From Paracoccaceae bacterium (GTDB taxonomy: Bacteria; Pseudomonadota; Alphaproteobacteria; Rhodobacterales; Rhodobacteraceae): a stretch of 64,000 nt of DNA. The notes beneath the pieces were generated by a model. It was not told the DNA's origin, searched no databases, and worked only from the letters and a program-made list of their open reading frames with translations. The DNA lies in the NCBI GenBank assembly GCA_030066905.1, contig JASJAR010000019.1, positions 1 to 64,000 on the forward strand, read 5' to 3'. Position numbers and translations under genes: made by a program. Below, one piece after another: positions 52,902 through 61,954 of this stretch. How positions within the stretch are numbered: the stretch's first letter is position 1; every line of letters begins with the position of its first letter.

Positions 52902-53663
52902 TCAGACCGGCTGAAAACACTCCGCCCGGCCATCGGCCGCGATCGTCGCGGCACCGTCGGCAATCGCCCGGGCGCGCTCGGACACAAAGGCCGACGGCTG
53001 GCGCGCCGACCGGCCCTTGGGGTCCGGCAGGACGGCAGCCAGCAGAGCGGCCTCCCGCGCCGACAACTGCCCGGGGTCCTTGCCGAAATAGTGCCGTGCA
53101 GCCGCACCGGCCCCGAAGACGCCCTCGTCGAATTCCGCGACGTTGAGATAGACCTCGACGATCCGCGCCTTCGACCACATCGCCTCGACGACCGGGGTCA
53201 GGATGGCTTCGAGCGCCTTCCTCGGCCAGGACCGCCCCTGCCAGAGAAAGACGTTCTTCACCGTTTGCTGACTGAGCGTCGATGCGCCCCGGGTGGCCCC
53301 GTCCTCGATGGCCGCGCGGATGGCACTCATGTCAAAGCCCCAGTGCAGACAGTAATTGGCATCCTCCGCGGCAACCACGGACCGGGCCAGGACCGGGGCG
53401 AGGTCCTCGAGCGGGACCCAATCACGCTCGACCTCGCCGAGGCGCAGCCGCTCGGCGAGGATGTAAGGTGTGGTCGGCGGTGCCACGACCGCGAACAGGG
53501 CGACGAGAGCCACCGCGAGCACGGCTGCGAGACCCACCCCGCGGAGCGCCCAGCGGAAGGCGCGCTTGATCAGCTCCCAGCCGAAGAACCAGGCCAGAAA
53601 GCGGCGTGCCAGACCCGGTTTCTTCCTGGTCGACCGTTTGGTTTTTGCCGCCCGTTTCGCCAT
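52902..53663 (-). CDS. mtgA: Monofunctional biosynthetic peptidoglycan transglycosylase
   Basis: 253 aa from ATG 53663. A basic N-terminus precedes one transmembrane helix (about 45-68). The GT51 domain contains SVVAAEDANYCLHWGFD with the catalytic Glu, RGASTLSQQTVKNVFLWQGRSW and KARIVEVYLNVAEFDEGVFGAGAAARHYFGK. The usual EDxxF motif reads EDANY here. It polymerises lipid II glycan strands at the inner membrane outer face without a transpeptidase domain. Confidence 0.93.
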   Translation of the reverse strand: MAKRAAKTKRSTRKKPGLARRFLAWFFGWELIKRAFRWALRGVGLAAVLAVALVALFAVVAPPTTPYILAERLRLGEVERDWVPLEDLAPVLARSVVAAEDANYCLHWGFDMSAIRAAIEDGATRGASTLSQQTVKNVFLWQGRSWPRKALEAILTPVVEAMWSKARIVEVYLNVAEFDEGVFGAGAAARHYFGKDPGQLSAREAALLAAVLPDPKGRSARQPSAFVSERARAIADGAATIAADGRAECFQPV

Positions 53664-53721
53664 GCCCCCTGCTCTCACGAGACCGGTCCGGCCTCAAGCC
53701 GCTTCGCGAGGATGGCGGGGT

Positions 53722-54615
53722 TCAGCCGGTCAGGAGCCGGGCCTCGAAACTCCGCGCGGCCGGCAGCGCCGTGGGTGCGGCAGGGTTCATCCCGGGGGCA
53801 TGGGCCATGATCTCGCGTTCGGCGCGAGCGGCCGCACCGGCCGGGTCGAGGGTTTCGGTCTCGGCCCCCTCGGCGAAAACGATCTCGTGACCGGCGCACA
53901 TAATGTGATGATACCGGATGGCGGGCACCGGCATTCGCGTGACCGTTCGTTCGTTCACGAGATGCGCCGCGGCCACCAGCATTTCGGCGTGCCCCGACAG
54001 AAGCTCCGCGCGCCAGCCCCGCACCACCATGCGATGCTGTGGCGAGACGACGAGCGGCGCCCCGTTGCCGATCGACCCGGTGGCAAACCGCACCGGCGCG
54101 TGGCGCCCGCGGCCCTCGACCTCCCGAAATCCCGTCCACCGCAGCCGCTCGGTGCCATTGTCGCGGGTGACGACGGCGTCGCCCGCCTTGAGCGTTTCCA
54201 CGGCCCGCGGCCCGTCCGGCGTCGTGATGCGGGTCCCGGCCGCGAAGCAGGGCGGCCCGAGATCGGTGGCGGGGATCAGCGGCCCCTGGGTCGTGACGAA
54301 CGACGCACTGACGAAGGTACCGTTTTGCAGAACCTGCCCGTCGGTCGGCGTGAAGACGCGGCTGCCGTCGGCCAGATAGAAGGTCGTGCCGGTATACGTG
54401 ACCTGACCGACCCCGGGCACGTCGATCGTCACCACATCGCCGGGCCAGCTTTGCGACACATCGACCCCGTTCACGCTGTCGCCGTTGAAGCGGTCGATAT
54501 CGCCGTCGTCGTTCTCGTCGGTCAGGGTGAACTGAACGAAGGTCACCGCCGTCCCCGCCGGCGGCGGGTTCGCGGGATCGAACGTGTAGAACTGGTCGGT
54601 ATAGGTGGTCGGCAC
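53722..54615 (-). CDS. Hint-domain protein of the Rhodobacteraceae type
   Basis: 297 aa from GTG 54615. The N-terminal ~120 residues are acidic and strand-rich with an ENDDGDIDRFNGDSVNG segment, possibly calcium-binding. The Hint domain begins at CFAAGTRITTPDG (about 125-137, nucleophilic Cys) and continues with GDAVVTRDNG, VVSPQHRMVVRG, LLSGHAEMLVAAAHL and a YHHIMCAGHEIVFAEGAETET block. Such proteins are exported by type I or unknown systems and can self-process. There is no Sec signal. The role is unknown. Confidence 0.82.
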   Translation of the reverse strand: MPTTYTDQFYTFDPANPPPAGTAVTFVQFTLTDENDDGDIDRFNGDSVNGVDVSQSWPGDVVTIDVPGVGQVTYTGTTFYLADGSRVFTPTDGQVLQNGTFVSASFVTTQGPLIPATDLGPPCFAAGTRITTPDGPRAVETLKAGDAVVTRDNGTERLRWTGFREVEGRGRHAPVRFATGSIGNGAPLVVSPQHRMVVRGWRAELLSGHAEMLVAAAHLVNERTVTRMPVPAIRYHHIMCAGHEIVFAEGAETETLDPAGAAARAEREIMAHAPGMNPAAPTALPAARSFEARLLTG

Positions 54616-54673
54616 GAAATCGGGCCCTCAGGTCGTGGTTAACGACGAGTGAGCCACAAAACCGTGACAAATG

Positions 54674-54709
54674 AAAGGCAGGCGGTGCGCCCCGGGAGCC
54701 CCGCCTGCC
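54674..54709 (-). terminator. Terminator of gltB
   Basis: 9-bp stem GGCAGGCGG (54677-54685) / CCGCCTGCC (54701-54709), 15-base loop, then TTTCATTT leftward. It begins four bases after the gltB stop at 54713. Confidence 0.8.
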
Positions 54710-54712
54710 GCC

Positions 54713-57700
54713 CTATTCGGCCGGAACCGCCGTCGGCTCGCTCCCCAGCGGATGGGCCAGCTTGTCGAGCATCTCTTTGGGGCAGACCTGCACGAAGCTC
54801 CGCTTCTCCTCGTCCCAGTGCCGGAGGATGTCGCCGGCCCGCAGGCTACCGGTTTCCGCCGCATGGCGCTCGACGAGCCCTTTGAGTTCCGCCTCCCAAT
54901 GCTCCGACGAGACCGGGCAGGTGACGATTGTCTCATGGTTGAGCATCGTCTCCACCGCGCCTTCGGGGTCGTAGAGGTAGGCCATGCCGCCGGTCATCCC
55001 GGCCCCGAAATTGGCGCCGATTGAGCCGAGGATCACGGCCACGCCGCCGGTCATGTATTCACAGCCGTTCGACCCGCAGCCCTCGACCACAACCTTCGCG
55101 CCCGAGTTCCGCACCGCGAACCGCTCGCCTGCGCGACCGGCGGCGAAGAGGTAGCCGTCGGTCGCACCATAAAGCACCGTGTTGCCGACAATCACGTTGT
55201 CGGCGGCGACAAGCGGCGAGGCCATGGGCGGGCGGACGACGATCATCCCGCCAGACAGCCCCTTGCCCACGTAGTCGTTGGCATCGCCCGACACTTCGAG
55301 CTTCAGCCCTGGTGCGGCGAAGGCGCCCAGCGACTGGCCCGCCGACCCCGACAGCTTCACATGAAGATGGTCGGGCTGAAGGCCGTTCAGCATCCCGAAC
55401 TTCCGCACGATATGGCTCGACGTCCGCGTCCCGATGGTCCGGTGGGTGTTCCGCACCGCATAGGAAAGCTGCATCTTCTCGCCGTCATCGAGGAACCGCT
55501 GGGCGTCCTTGACGATCTCCGCATCGAGCGTGTCGGGGACCGCGTTGCGCGGCTTGTCCCGGTCGTAGACGATGCTCTCGGCCCCATCGACGGTGATGAG
55601 AAGCGGGTTGAGATCGAGATCGTCGAGATGGGCCGCCCCCCGGCTCACCTGGGTGAGAAGGTCCGCCCGCCCGATCACCTCGTCGAGGCTCCGCGCGCCG
55701 ATCTGGCTGAGGATTTCCCGCACTTCCTGGGCGTAGAAGGTGATGAGGTTCACCACCTTGTCGGCGGTGCCGGTAAACTTCTCGCGCAGGGCCTCGTCTT
55801 GCGTGCAGACGCCCACCGGGCAGGTGTTCGACTGGCACTGACGCACCATGATGCAACCCATGGCAATGAGCGCGGCCGTCCCGATCCCGTATTCCTCGGC
55901 CCCCATCATCGCGGCCATGACAATGTCGCGCCCCGTGCGGAGCCCGCCGTCGGTCCGCAGCGTGATCCGGTCGCGGAGCCGGTTCATCGCCAGGACCTGA
56001 TGGGCCTCGGTGAGCCCCATCTCCCAAGGCAGACCGGCGTATTTGATGCTCGTCGCGGGGCTCGCCCCGGTTCCGCCGTTATGGCCCGAGATGAGAATGA
56101 CATCGGCCTTGGCCTTCGCCACCCCGGCGGCAATCGTGCCGACGCCAGAGGAGGCGACGAGCTTCACGGTCACCTTCGCCCGGGGGTTGATCTGTTTCAG
56201 ATCGTAGATGAGCTGGGCGAGGTCCTCGATGGAGTAGATATCATGGTGCGGCGGCGGCGAGATCAGCGTCACCCCCGGTGTCGAATGGCGAAGCCGCGCG
56301 ATAAGCTCGGTCACCTTCATGCCGGGCAATTGCCCCCCTTCCCCGGGCTTCGCACCCTGGGCGACCTTGATCTCCAACTCCTCGCATTGGTTGAGGTATT
56401 CCGCCGTGACCCCGAAGCGGCCCGAGGCGACCTGCTTGATCTTCGCCGAAGGGTTGTCGCCGTTGGGCTCGGGGTGGAAATGCGCCGGGTCCTCCCCGCC
56501 TTCCCCGGAATCGGACTTCGCGCCGATCCGGTTCATCGCCACGTTGAGCGTTTTGTGCGCCTCGGGGCTCAGTGCCCCAAGCGACATCCCCGGTGTCACG
56601 AACCGCTTCCGGATCGAGGTGATGCTTTCGACCTCCTCGATGGGCACCGGCTTTCCCATCGCCTTGATGTCGAGAAGGTCCCTGAGATGAATGGGCGGGT
56701 TGGCCCGCATCTTCGCCGAATACTGCTTCCATAGCTCGTAGGACGCCCGGTCGCAGGCCGATTGCAGCATATGCATCGAGGTGGCTTCCCAGGCGTGGGT
56801 CTCGCCGGACCGTCGGGCCTTGTAGAAGCCGCCGATGGGCAAGACGTCCCGCCCGCCCCGGAACCCGAGGGCGTGGACCTCTTCGGCCTTCACCTGAATA
56901 CCCGAGACGCCAATGCCGGAAATACGGCTGGTGAGCCCGGGGAAGTATTCGGCGCACATCGCGCGGCTGAGCCCCACGGCCTCGAAGTTGAGCCCGCCGC
57001 GATAGGACGAGATCACCGAGATCCCCATCTTCGACATGATCTTCAGAAGGCCTAGATCGATGGCGGCGCGGTAGCGCGCCATCGCCTCGGTGAGCGTCCC
57101 GTCGATCAGCCCCCGGTCGATCCGGTCGGCAATGCTGTCTTCGGCGAGGTAGGCATTGACCACCGTCGCCCCCGAACCGATCAGCACGGCGAAGTAATGG
57201 GGGTCGATGCACTCGGCAGACCGCACCGCCAGCGAACAGAAGGTCCGAAGGCCCTTCTTCGTGAGCCACGAATGCACCGCCGAGGTGGCAAGGATCATCG
57301 GCATCGCCACCTTGCTCTCGCCTTGGTGGTGGTCGGTAAGCACCAGATGCCCAGAGCCCGACCGTACCGCGTCCTCGGCCTCGGACCGGATGCGCTCCAG
57401 CGCCGCCCTCAGCGCGCCCTCGCCGGCCCCTGCCGGGAAGGTACAGTCGATCTCCGTCATCTGGGCGTTGAACGCCTCGACCATCGCGTCGAACTGGGCA
57501 TTGGCCACAAACGGGCTTTCGAGCACCAGGATTTCGGTCTGGCTCGAATCCTCGTCGAGCACGTTCTTGAGGTTCCCGAACCGCGTCTTGAGGCTCATCA
57601 CCCGGTATTCGCGCAAACTGTCGATGGGCGGGTTCGTCACCTGGGAGAAGTTCTGCCGGAAGAAATGGCTCAAGGGCCGGTACTTCGTCGACAGCACAGC

Positions 57701-59251
57701 AGAGGGCGTATCGTCCCCCATCGAGGCCAGCACCTCCTTGCCGTCCTCCGCCATCGGCGCCAGAACCTGCTCAAGCTCCTCGACCGTATAGCCTGCCGCG
57801 ATCTGGCGCCGGCGTAGCTCCGCGCCTTCGAAAAGCGCCTTCTCGGTCACGCCGCCGAGGGCTTCGTCAAGCTCGGTGATCTTGCCGACCCAGTCGCCGA
57901 ACGGCAGCGCCCGGGCGAGCTTGTCCTTGATCTCGGTGTCGTGGAAGAGCTTGCCCTTCTTCATGTCGACCGCGAGCATCTGCCCCGGCCCCAGCGCGCC
58001 CTTCTCGACGACAATCGCCTCGTCGACCGGCACCATCCCGGCTTCGGAGCCCGCAATCACCAGACCGTCCCCGGTCACCACGTAGCGCATCGGCCTCAGC
58101 CCATTCCGGTCGAGCCCCGCGCAGACCCACCGCCCGTCCGTCATCGCCAGGGCCGCCGGCCCGTCCCAGGGCTCCATTACCGCATTGCAGTAGGAGTACA
58201 TGTCCCGCCAGGCCTTCGGCAGTTCCTCGGCCTGCTTCGACCAGCTTTCGGGCACCAGCATGGTCTTGGCCATCGGCGCCGACCGCCCGGCGCGCACTAG
58301 AACCTCAAAGACCGAATCCAACGCTGCGCTGTCGCTCGACCCGTTCGCGACGATGGGTTTGATATCCTCGGCAAGCTCCCCGAAATAGCTCGACGCCATC
58401 CGGATCTCGTGGGACTTCATCCAGTTGATGTTGCCTTTGAGCGTGTTGATCTCGCCGTTATGGGCGAGCATCCGGAAGGGCTGCGCCAGCCACCATTGCG
58501 GGAAGGTGTTCGTCGAATACCGCTGGTGGTAAATCGCGAACGCGCTCTCAAACCGGTCGTCCTTGAGGTCGGGGTAGAACTCGGCGACCTGCTCGGCGAG
58601 CATCATGCCTTTGTAGATCACGCTCCGGCAGGACAGCGAGCAGACATAAAGCTGCCCCACACCGGCGGCATGGGCGGCCTTCTCGATCCGCCGGCGGATC
58701 ACATAAAGCTCCCGCTCGAACGTCTCCTCGTCGACGCCTTTGGAGTTCGACAGAATAATCTGTTCGATCTCCGGCCGCGTCGCATTGGCCTTCTCGCCGA
58801 GCACGCTCACATCCACCGGGACGTGACGCCAGCCATAGATGTAGTAGCCCATCCTGAGGACTTCAGATTCCACAATTGTCCGGCAGGTCTCCTGCGCCCC
58901 GAAATCGGTCCGCGGCAGGAACACCTGCCCGACCGCCAGAAGCTCCCCCTCCCTGGGCTCATGCCCGGTCCGCCGGATCTGATCGCCGAAGAAATGGTGC
59001 GGGATCTGGACATGGATGCCCGCCCCGTCCCCGGTCTTGCCATCGGCATCGACAGCACCCCGGTGCCAGACCGCCTTCAAGGCATCGATCCCGTTCTCGA
59101 CCACCCGGCGGGACTTCGACCCGTCGATGGAGACCACGAGCCCCACGCCGCAGGAGGCATGTTCCTCCTCCGGGGAGTAGAGCGAATGTTCGGCCATGAA
59201 GGCGCGGCGGGCTTCTTCTTCGGCAAGCCACTTGGCGTCGTAGGTGGTCAT
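54713..59251 (-). CDS. gltB: Glutamate synthase (NADPH) large subunit
   Basis: 1512 aa, full length. A 33-residue propeptide precedes Cys34 in EHASCGVGLV, the N-terminal nucleophile of the class II glutaminase domain. The central domain, the FMN-binding synthase domain with the VRQCQSNTCPVGVCTQ 3Fe-4S region and GHNGGTGASP, and a C-terminal GXGXG beta-helix domain follow. With GltD it makes two glutamates from glutamine and 2-oxoglutarate. The start overlaps the stop of the GFA-family gene (ATGA), so its translation is coupled to that gene rather than to gltD. Confidence 0.97.
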   Translation of the reverse strand: MTTYDAKWLAEEEARRAFMAEHSLYSPEEEHASCGVGLVVSIDGSKSRRVVENGIDALKAVWHRGAVDADGKTGDGAGIHVQIPHHFFGDQIRRTGHEPREGELLAVGQVFLPRTDFGAQETCRTIVESEVLRMGYYIYGWRHVPVDVSVLGEKANATRPEIEQIILSNSKGVDEETFERELYVIRRRIEKAAHAAGVGQLYVCSLSCRSVIYKGMMLAEQVAEFYPDLKDDRFESAFAIYHQRYSTNTFPQWWLAQPFRMLAHNGEINTLKGNINWMKSHEIRMASSYFGELAEDIKPIVANGSSDSAALDSVFEVLVRAGRSAPMAKTMLVPESWSKQAEELPKAWRDMYSYCNAVMEPWDGPAALAMTDGRWVCAGLDRNGLRPMRYVVTGDGLVIAGSEAGMVPVDEAIVVEKGALGPGQMLAVDMKKGKLFHDTEIKDKLARALPFGDWVGKITELDEALGGVTEKALFEGAELRRRQIAAGYTVEELEQVLAPMAEDGKEVLASMGDDTPSAVLSTKYRPLSHFFRQNFSQVTNPPIDSLREYRVMSLKTRFGNLKNVLDEDSSQTEILVLESPFVANAQFDAMVEAFNAQMTEIDCTFPAGAGEGALRAALERIRSEAEDAVRSGSGHLVLTDHHQGESKVAMPMILATSAVHSWLTKKGLRTFCSLAVRSAECIDPHYFAVLIGSGATVVNAYLAEDSIADRIDRGLIDGTLTEAMARYRAAIDLGLLKIMSKMGISVISSYRGGLNFEAVGLSRAMCAEYFPGLTSRISGIGVSGIQVKAEEVHALGFRGGRDVLPIGGFYKARRSGETHAWEATSMHMLQSACDRASYELWKQYSAKMRANPPIHLRDLLDIKAMGKPVPIEEVESITSIRKRFVTPGMSLGALSPEAHKTLNVAMNRIGAKSDSGEGGEDPAHFHPEPNGDNPSAKIKQVASGRFGVTAEYLNQCEELEIKVAQGAKPGEGGQLPGMKVTELIARLRHSTPGVTLISPPPHHDIYSIEDLAQLIYDLKQINPRAKVTVKLVASSGVGTIAAGVAKAKADVILISGHNGGTGASPATSIKYAGLPWEMGLTEAHQVLAMNRLRDRITLRTDGGLRTGRDIVMAAMMGAEEYGIGTAALIAMGCIMVRQCQSNTCPVGVCTQDEALREKFTGTADKVVNLITFYAQEVREILSQIGARSLDEVIGRADLLTQVSRGAAHLDDLDLNPLLITVDGAESIVYDRDKPRNAVPDTLDAEIVKDAQRFLDDGEKMQLSYAVRNTHRTIGTRTSSHIVRKFGMLNGLQPDHLHVKLSGSAGQSLGAFAAPGLKLEVSGDANDYVGKGLSGGMIVVRPPMASPLVAADNVIVGNTVLYGATDGYLFAAGRAGERFAVRNSGAKVVVEGCGSNGCEYMTGGVAVILGSIGANFGAGMTGGMAYLYDPEGAVETMLNHETIVTCPVSSEHWEAELKGLVERHAAETGSLRAGDILRHWDEEKRSFVQVCPKEMLDKLAHPLGSEPTAVPAE

Positions 59252-59676
59252 GGGGTGTCTCCTTCGACAAATTTCGCCGTGGCCTCGTATTGGGCCCGGG
59301 TCTTGCGGCGGTGATCGCCCGTCAGCGGCGCGTAGGCCGGCGCGCAGTCAGTGTAGATTTCCGAGCGGAGGGGCTCGGTCCGCAGGGCCTCGAAAAGCCC
59401 CGGCATGAGATCGTAGGTCGCGTCGTCCCGGTCGGTGTCGCGCATCCAAAGGTGGCTGCCGCAGACCGGGCAGAAGGCGCGTTCGGCAAAACGCGACGAG
59501 CGGTAGCGCGCCACCTCGCCCGTCACCGTCACCGACCCGGGCTCCGCGGCGCAACAAATGAAAATGCCCCCCGACCAGCGCTGGCACATCCCGCAATGGC
59601 AGGCGCCGGGGCGCGGATCGTGATCCCCGTCGACGACGATGCGCACCGCACCGCAGAGGCAGTGGCCCTCTATCAC
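59248..59676 (-). CDS. GFA-family (CENP-V/GFA) protein 2
   Basis: 142 aa. GHCLCGAVRIV, ACHCGMCQRWSGG and AFCPVCGSHLW give the zinc-binding cysteines of the GFA/CENP-V fold, named for glutathione-dependent formaldehyde-activating enzyme. Many members are not proven enzymes for that reaction. It overlaps gltB downstream and the paralogue upstream by four bases each. About a third of residues agree with the paralogue. Confidence 0.88.
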   Translation of the reverse strand: MIEGHCLCGAVRIVVDGDHDPRPGACHCGMCQRWSGGIFICCAAEPGSVTVTGEVARYRSSRFAERAFCPVCGSHLWMRDTDRDDATYDLMPGLFEALRTEPLRSEIYTDCAPAYAPLTGDHRRKTRAQYEATAKFVEGDTP

Positions 59677-60113
59677 GGCTGCCCTCCGGCCTCGGGCGGC
59701 GCATATTCGGCGATCACCTCTGCCTCGGTCATCCGCTTCCGTTCGCCGGCAAAGGCATACCCTTCGGGCTTCTTGTCGATATAGACCTCAAGCCCCAGGT
59801 CCAGCCCGGCGGCATTCTCGAAAAGCCCCGCCGCGAGGTGGGTTTGCCTCTGCACCGAACCTTCCATTGTGATCCGGTACCAAAGCGGCGAGCCGCATTC
59901 GGTGCAGAAGGCCCGCTCGGCCCAGTCCGAGGTGGTGATCGTCCTGGCCGGCCCTTCGACCTTGACCGACCCCATTTCGGCCTCAAACGCGATGAAGGCG
60001 CCCGAAGACCACCGCCGGCACATGTCGCAATGACAAGCGCCGAGAGTGCCCGGAACGGGCACCGCCGTCACGGTGACCGCGCCGCACATGCATTGTCCCG
60101 TCACTTCGCCCAT
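59673..60113 (-). CDS. GFA-family (CENP-V/GFA) protein 1
   Basis: 146 aa. TGQCMCGAVTVTA, GACHCDMCRRWSSGAF and AFCTECGSPLWYR carry the zinc cysteines. The C-terminal part (LDLGLEVYIDKKPEGYAFAGERKRMTEAEV) is typical of a longer GFA branch. First gene of a tightly coupled three-gene run (this gene, the second GFA gene, gltB). A 180-base gap with a repeat element separates it from the gltD stop. Function unknown; formaldehyde or S-hydroxymethyl-glutathione handling is only the family name. Confidence 0.88.
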   Translation of the reverse strand: MGEVTGQCMCGAVTVTAVPVPGTLGACHCDMCRRWSSGAFIAFEAEMGSVKVEGPARTITTSDWAERAFCTECGSPLWYRITMEGSVQRQTHLAAGLFENAAGLDLGLEVYIDKKPEGYAFAGERKRMTEAEVIAEYAPPEAGGQP

Positions 60114-60180
60114 CGCGCTTCATCCTTCCTTAACCGAACGGGTCAGCCTTGCTGCCCTTCAAGCGCATCCCCTGCCCGGC

Positions 60181-60213
60181 CGGTTGCCATACGCGTGCCA
60201 TACGCTTTGCAGA
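60181..60213. repeat. Bipartite repeat, copy 2
   Basis: GGTTGCCATACG (60181-60192) followed closely by TGCCATACGCTTTGCAGAC (60195-60213), the same two halves as at 5210-5253. It lies 68-100 bases upstream of GFA gene 1, in the position of a promoter or operator for that gene. Confidence 0.6.
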
Positions 60214-60293
60214 CGCTTTACCGCACACCTAACCGGCCTCCCGATCCCTCGCCTGAAGGATCGAAAACCCACGATCTGTCGCGGGAAAGACCG

Positions 60294-61730
60294 TCATTCG
60301 GCCGCCACCGCCGCGGCCCCGACCCCAAACCGTTCGAGCATCGCCTCAGCCGCCTCGCGCCCGTCGCGGATCGCCCAGACCACAAGGCTCGCCCCGCGCA
60401 CGATATCGCCGGCGGCAAAAACGCCTTCGAGGCTCGTCTCATGGGTGCGGAAATCGGCCTTGATCGTCCCCCAACGGCTGACCTCGAGCCCCTCGACACC
60501 CCAGAGCGAAGGCAGGTCCTCGGGCTCGAAGCCCAGGGCCTTGATCACCAGATCGGCGCCCTCGGTGTAATCCGAACCTTCAATCAGTTCCGGTGTCTGC
60601 CGACCGGTCGCATCCGGCGCCCCGAGCCGCATCTTCTGAACGATCACGCCGGAAACCTTGTCGCCGGTGAACCCCTTGGGTGCGGACAGCCAGACGAACT
60701 CGACACCCTCTTCCTCGGCATTGGCCACCTCGCGCTGGGACCCCGGCATATTCGCCTTGTCCCGGCGGTAGAGGCATTTCACGCTTTCGGCTCCCTGGCG
60801 GACCGCTGTGCGCACGCAGTCCATCGCCGTATCGCCGCCGCCGATCACCACGACGCGCTTGCCCTCGGCGTCGAGAAGCCCCGAATCGAACTCCGGCACA
60901 TCGTCGCCGAACCCTTTGCGGTTCGAGGCGGTGAGGTAGTCGATGGCCCGCACGATCCCGTCCGCCCCAACGCCAGGGGCCTGCAATTCCCGAGACTTAT
61001 AGACGCCCGTGGCGATCAGCACCGCGTCGTGCTTGCCGCGGATCGCATCGAAGGACAGGTCCTCGCCGACATTGCAGTCGAGCACGAATTCGACCCCGCC
61101 GTCTTCGAGCTGTCCGACCCGCTTCATCACCACGTCTTTTTCCAGCTTGAAGCCGGGGATTCCGTAGGTCATCAGTCCGCCGGCCCGGTCGTAGCGGTCA
61201 TAGACGGTCACCTGCACTCCCGCCCGCCGCAACAGGTCGGCGGCCGCCAGCCCTCCGGGCCCCGCGCCGATGATGCCGACGCTTTCCTCCCGCTCGGCAT
61301 AAGGCCGGATCGGCTGCACCCAGCCTTCCTCCCATGCGGTGTCGGTGATGTATTTTTCCACCGAGCCGATCGTCACCGTTCCGTGACCCGCTTGCTCTAT
61401 GACGCAATTGCCTTCGCAAAGCCGGTCCTGCGGGCAGATCCGTCCGCAGATTTCGGGGAAGGTGTTCGTCGCCTGGCTGAGGTCGTAGGCTTCCCGAAGC
61501 CGGCCCTCGGCGGTGAGCATCAGCCAGTCGGGGATGTTGTTGTGGAGCGGGCAATGGGACTGGCAATAGGGTACCCCGCACTGGCTGCACCGCGCGGCCT
61601 GCTCCTTGGCCTTCTGGTCCGCGTACTCGCCGTAAATCTCGTGGAAATCCTGCCGCCGGACACTCGCCTCCCGCTTCTGCGGCATGTCCCGTTCCACGGT
61701 CACGAATTTCAGCATGGGGTTTTCGGCCAT
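60294..61730 (-). CDS. gltD: Glutamate synthase (NADPH) small subunit
   Basis: 478 aa. The N-terminal part has two four-cysteine sets (CSQCGVPYCQSHCPLHNN and CGRICPQDRLCEGNC) for [4Fe-4S] clusters. An FAD site GAGPGGLAAADLLRRAG (about 150) and an NADPH site VIGGGDTAMDCVRTA (about 290) follow. It supplies electrons from NADPH to GltB. It is upstream of the GFA genes and gltB on the same strand. A 224-base AT-rich region separates it from the divergent uppP. Confidence 0.96.
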   Translation of the reverse strand: MAENPMLKFVTVERDMPQKREASVRRQDFHEIYGEYADQKAKEQAARCSQCGVPYCQSHCPLHNNIPDWLMLTAEGRLREAYDLSQATNTFPEICGRICPQDRLCEGNCVIEQAGHGTVTIGSVEKYITDTAWEEGWVQPIRPYAEREESVGIIGAGPGGLAAADLLRRAGVQVTVYDRYDRAGGLMTYGIPGFKLEKDVVMKRVGQLEDGGVEFVLDCNVGEDLSFDAIRGKHDAVLIATGVYKSRELQAPGVGADGIVRAIDYLTASNRKGFGDDVPEFDSGLLDAEGKRVVVIGGGDTAMDCVRTAVRQGAESVKCLYRRDKANMPGSQREVANAEEEGVEFVWLSAPKGFTGDKVSGVIVQKMRLGAPDATGRQTPELIEGSDYTEGADLVIKALGFEPEDLPSLWGVEGLEVSRWGTIKADFRTHETSLEGVFAAGDIVRGASLVVWAIRDGREAAEAMLERFGVGAAAVAAE

Positions 61731-61810
61731 GTCGCAACTAACCTGAAGAATGTCATCCGAGGCGCCTGAATACGCAACACCAGATCAAAAGAAAAGTCAG
61801 AAATACATAC

Positions 61811-61871
61811 CTATTTTCGAGTAATGCGCACACCGCCGCAAGAAATTTCGCTGCGAACGCGAAAAATAGGT
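61811..61871. repeat. Long-spaced inverted repeat in the gltD-uppP intergenic region
   Basis: ACCTATTTT (61811-61819) and AAAATAGGT (61863-61871) form a perfect 9-bp inverted repeat with a 43-base spacer, in the AT-rich region upstream of gltD. It may be an operator pair or chance in AT-rich DNA. Confidence 0.35.
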
Positions 61872-61954
61872 CAAGTCAAGTTCCCTAATTTCTCCTGTCT
61901 CCTTGATTCCAAATGACTTATAGAAATTCGAGATCCTAGTTCGGACCGGCGCCC

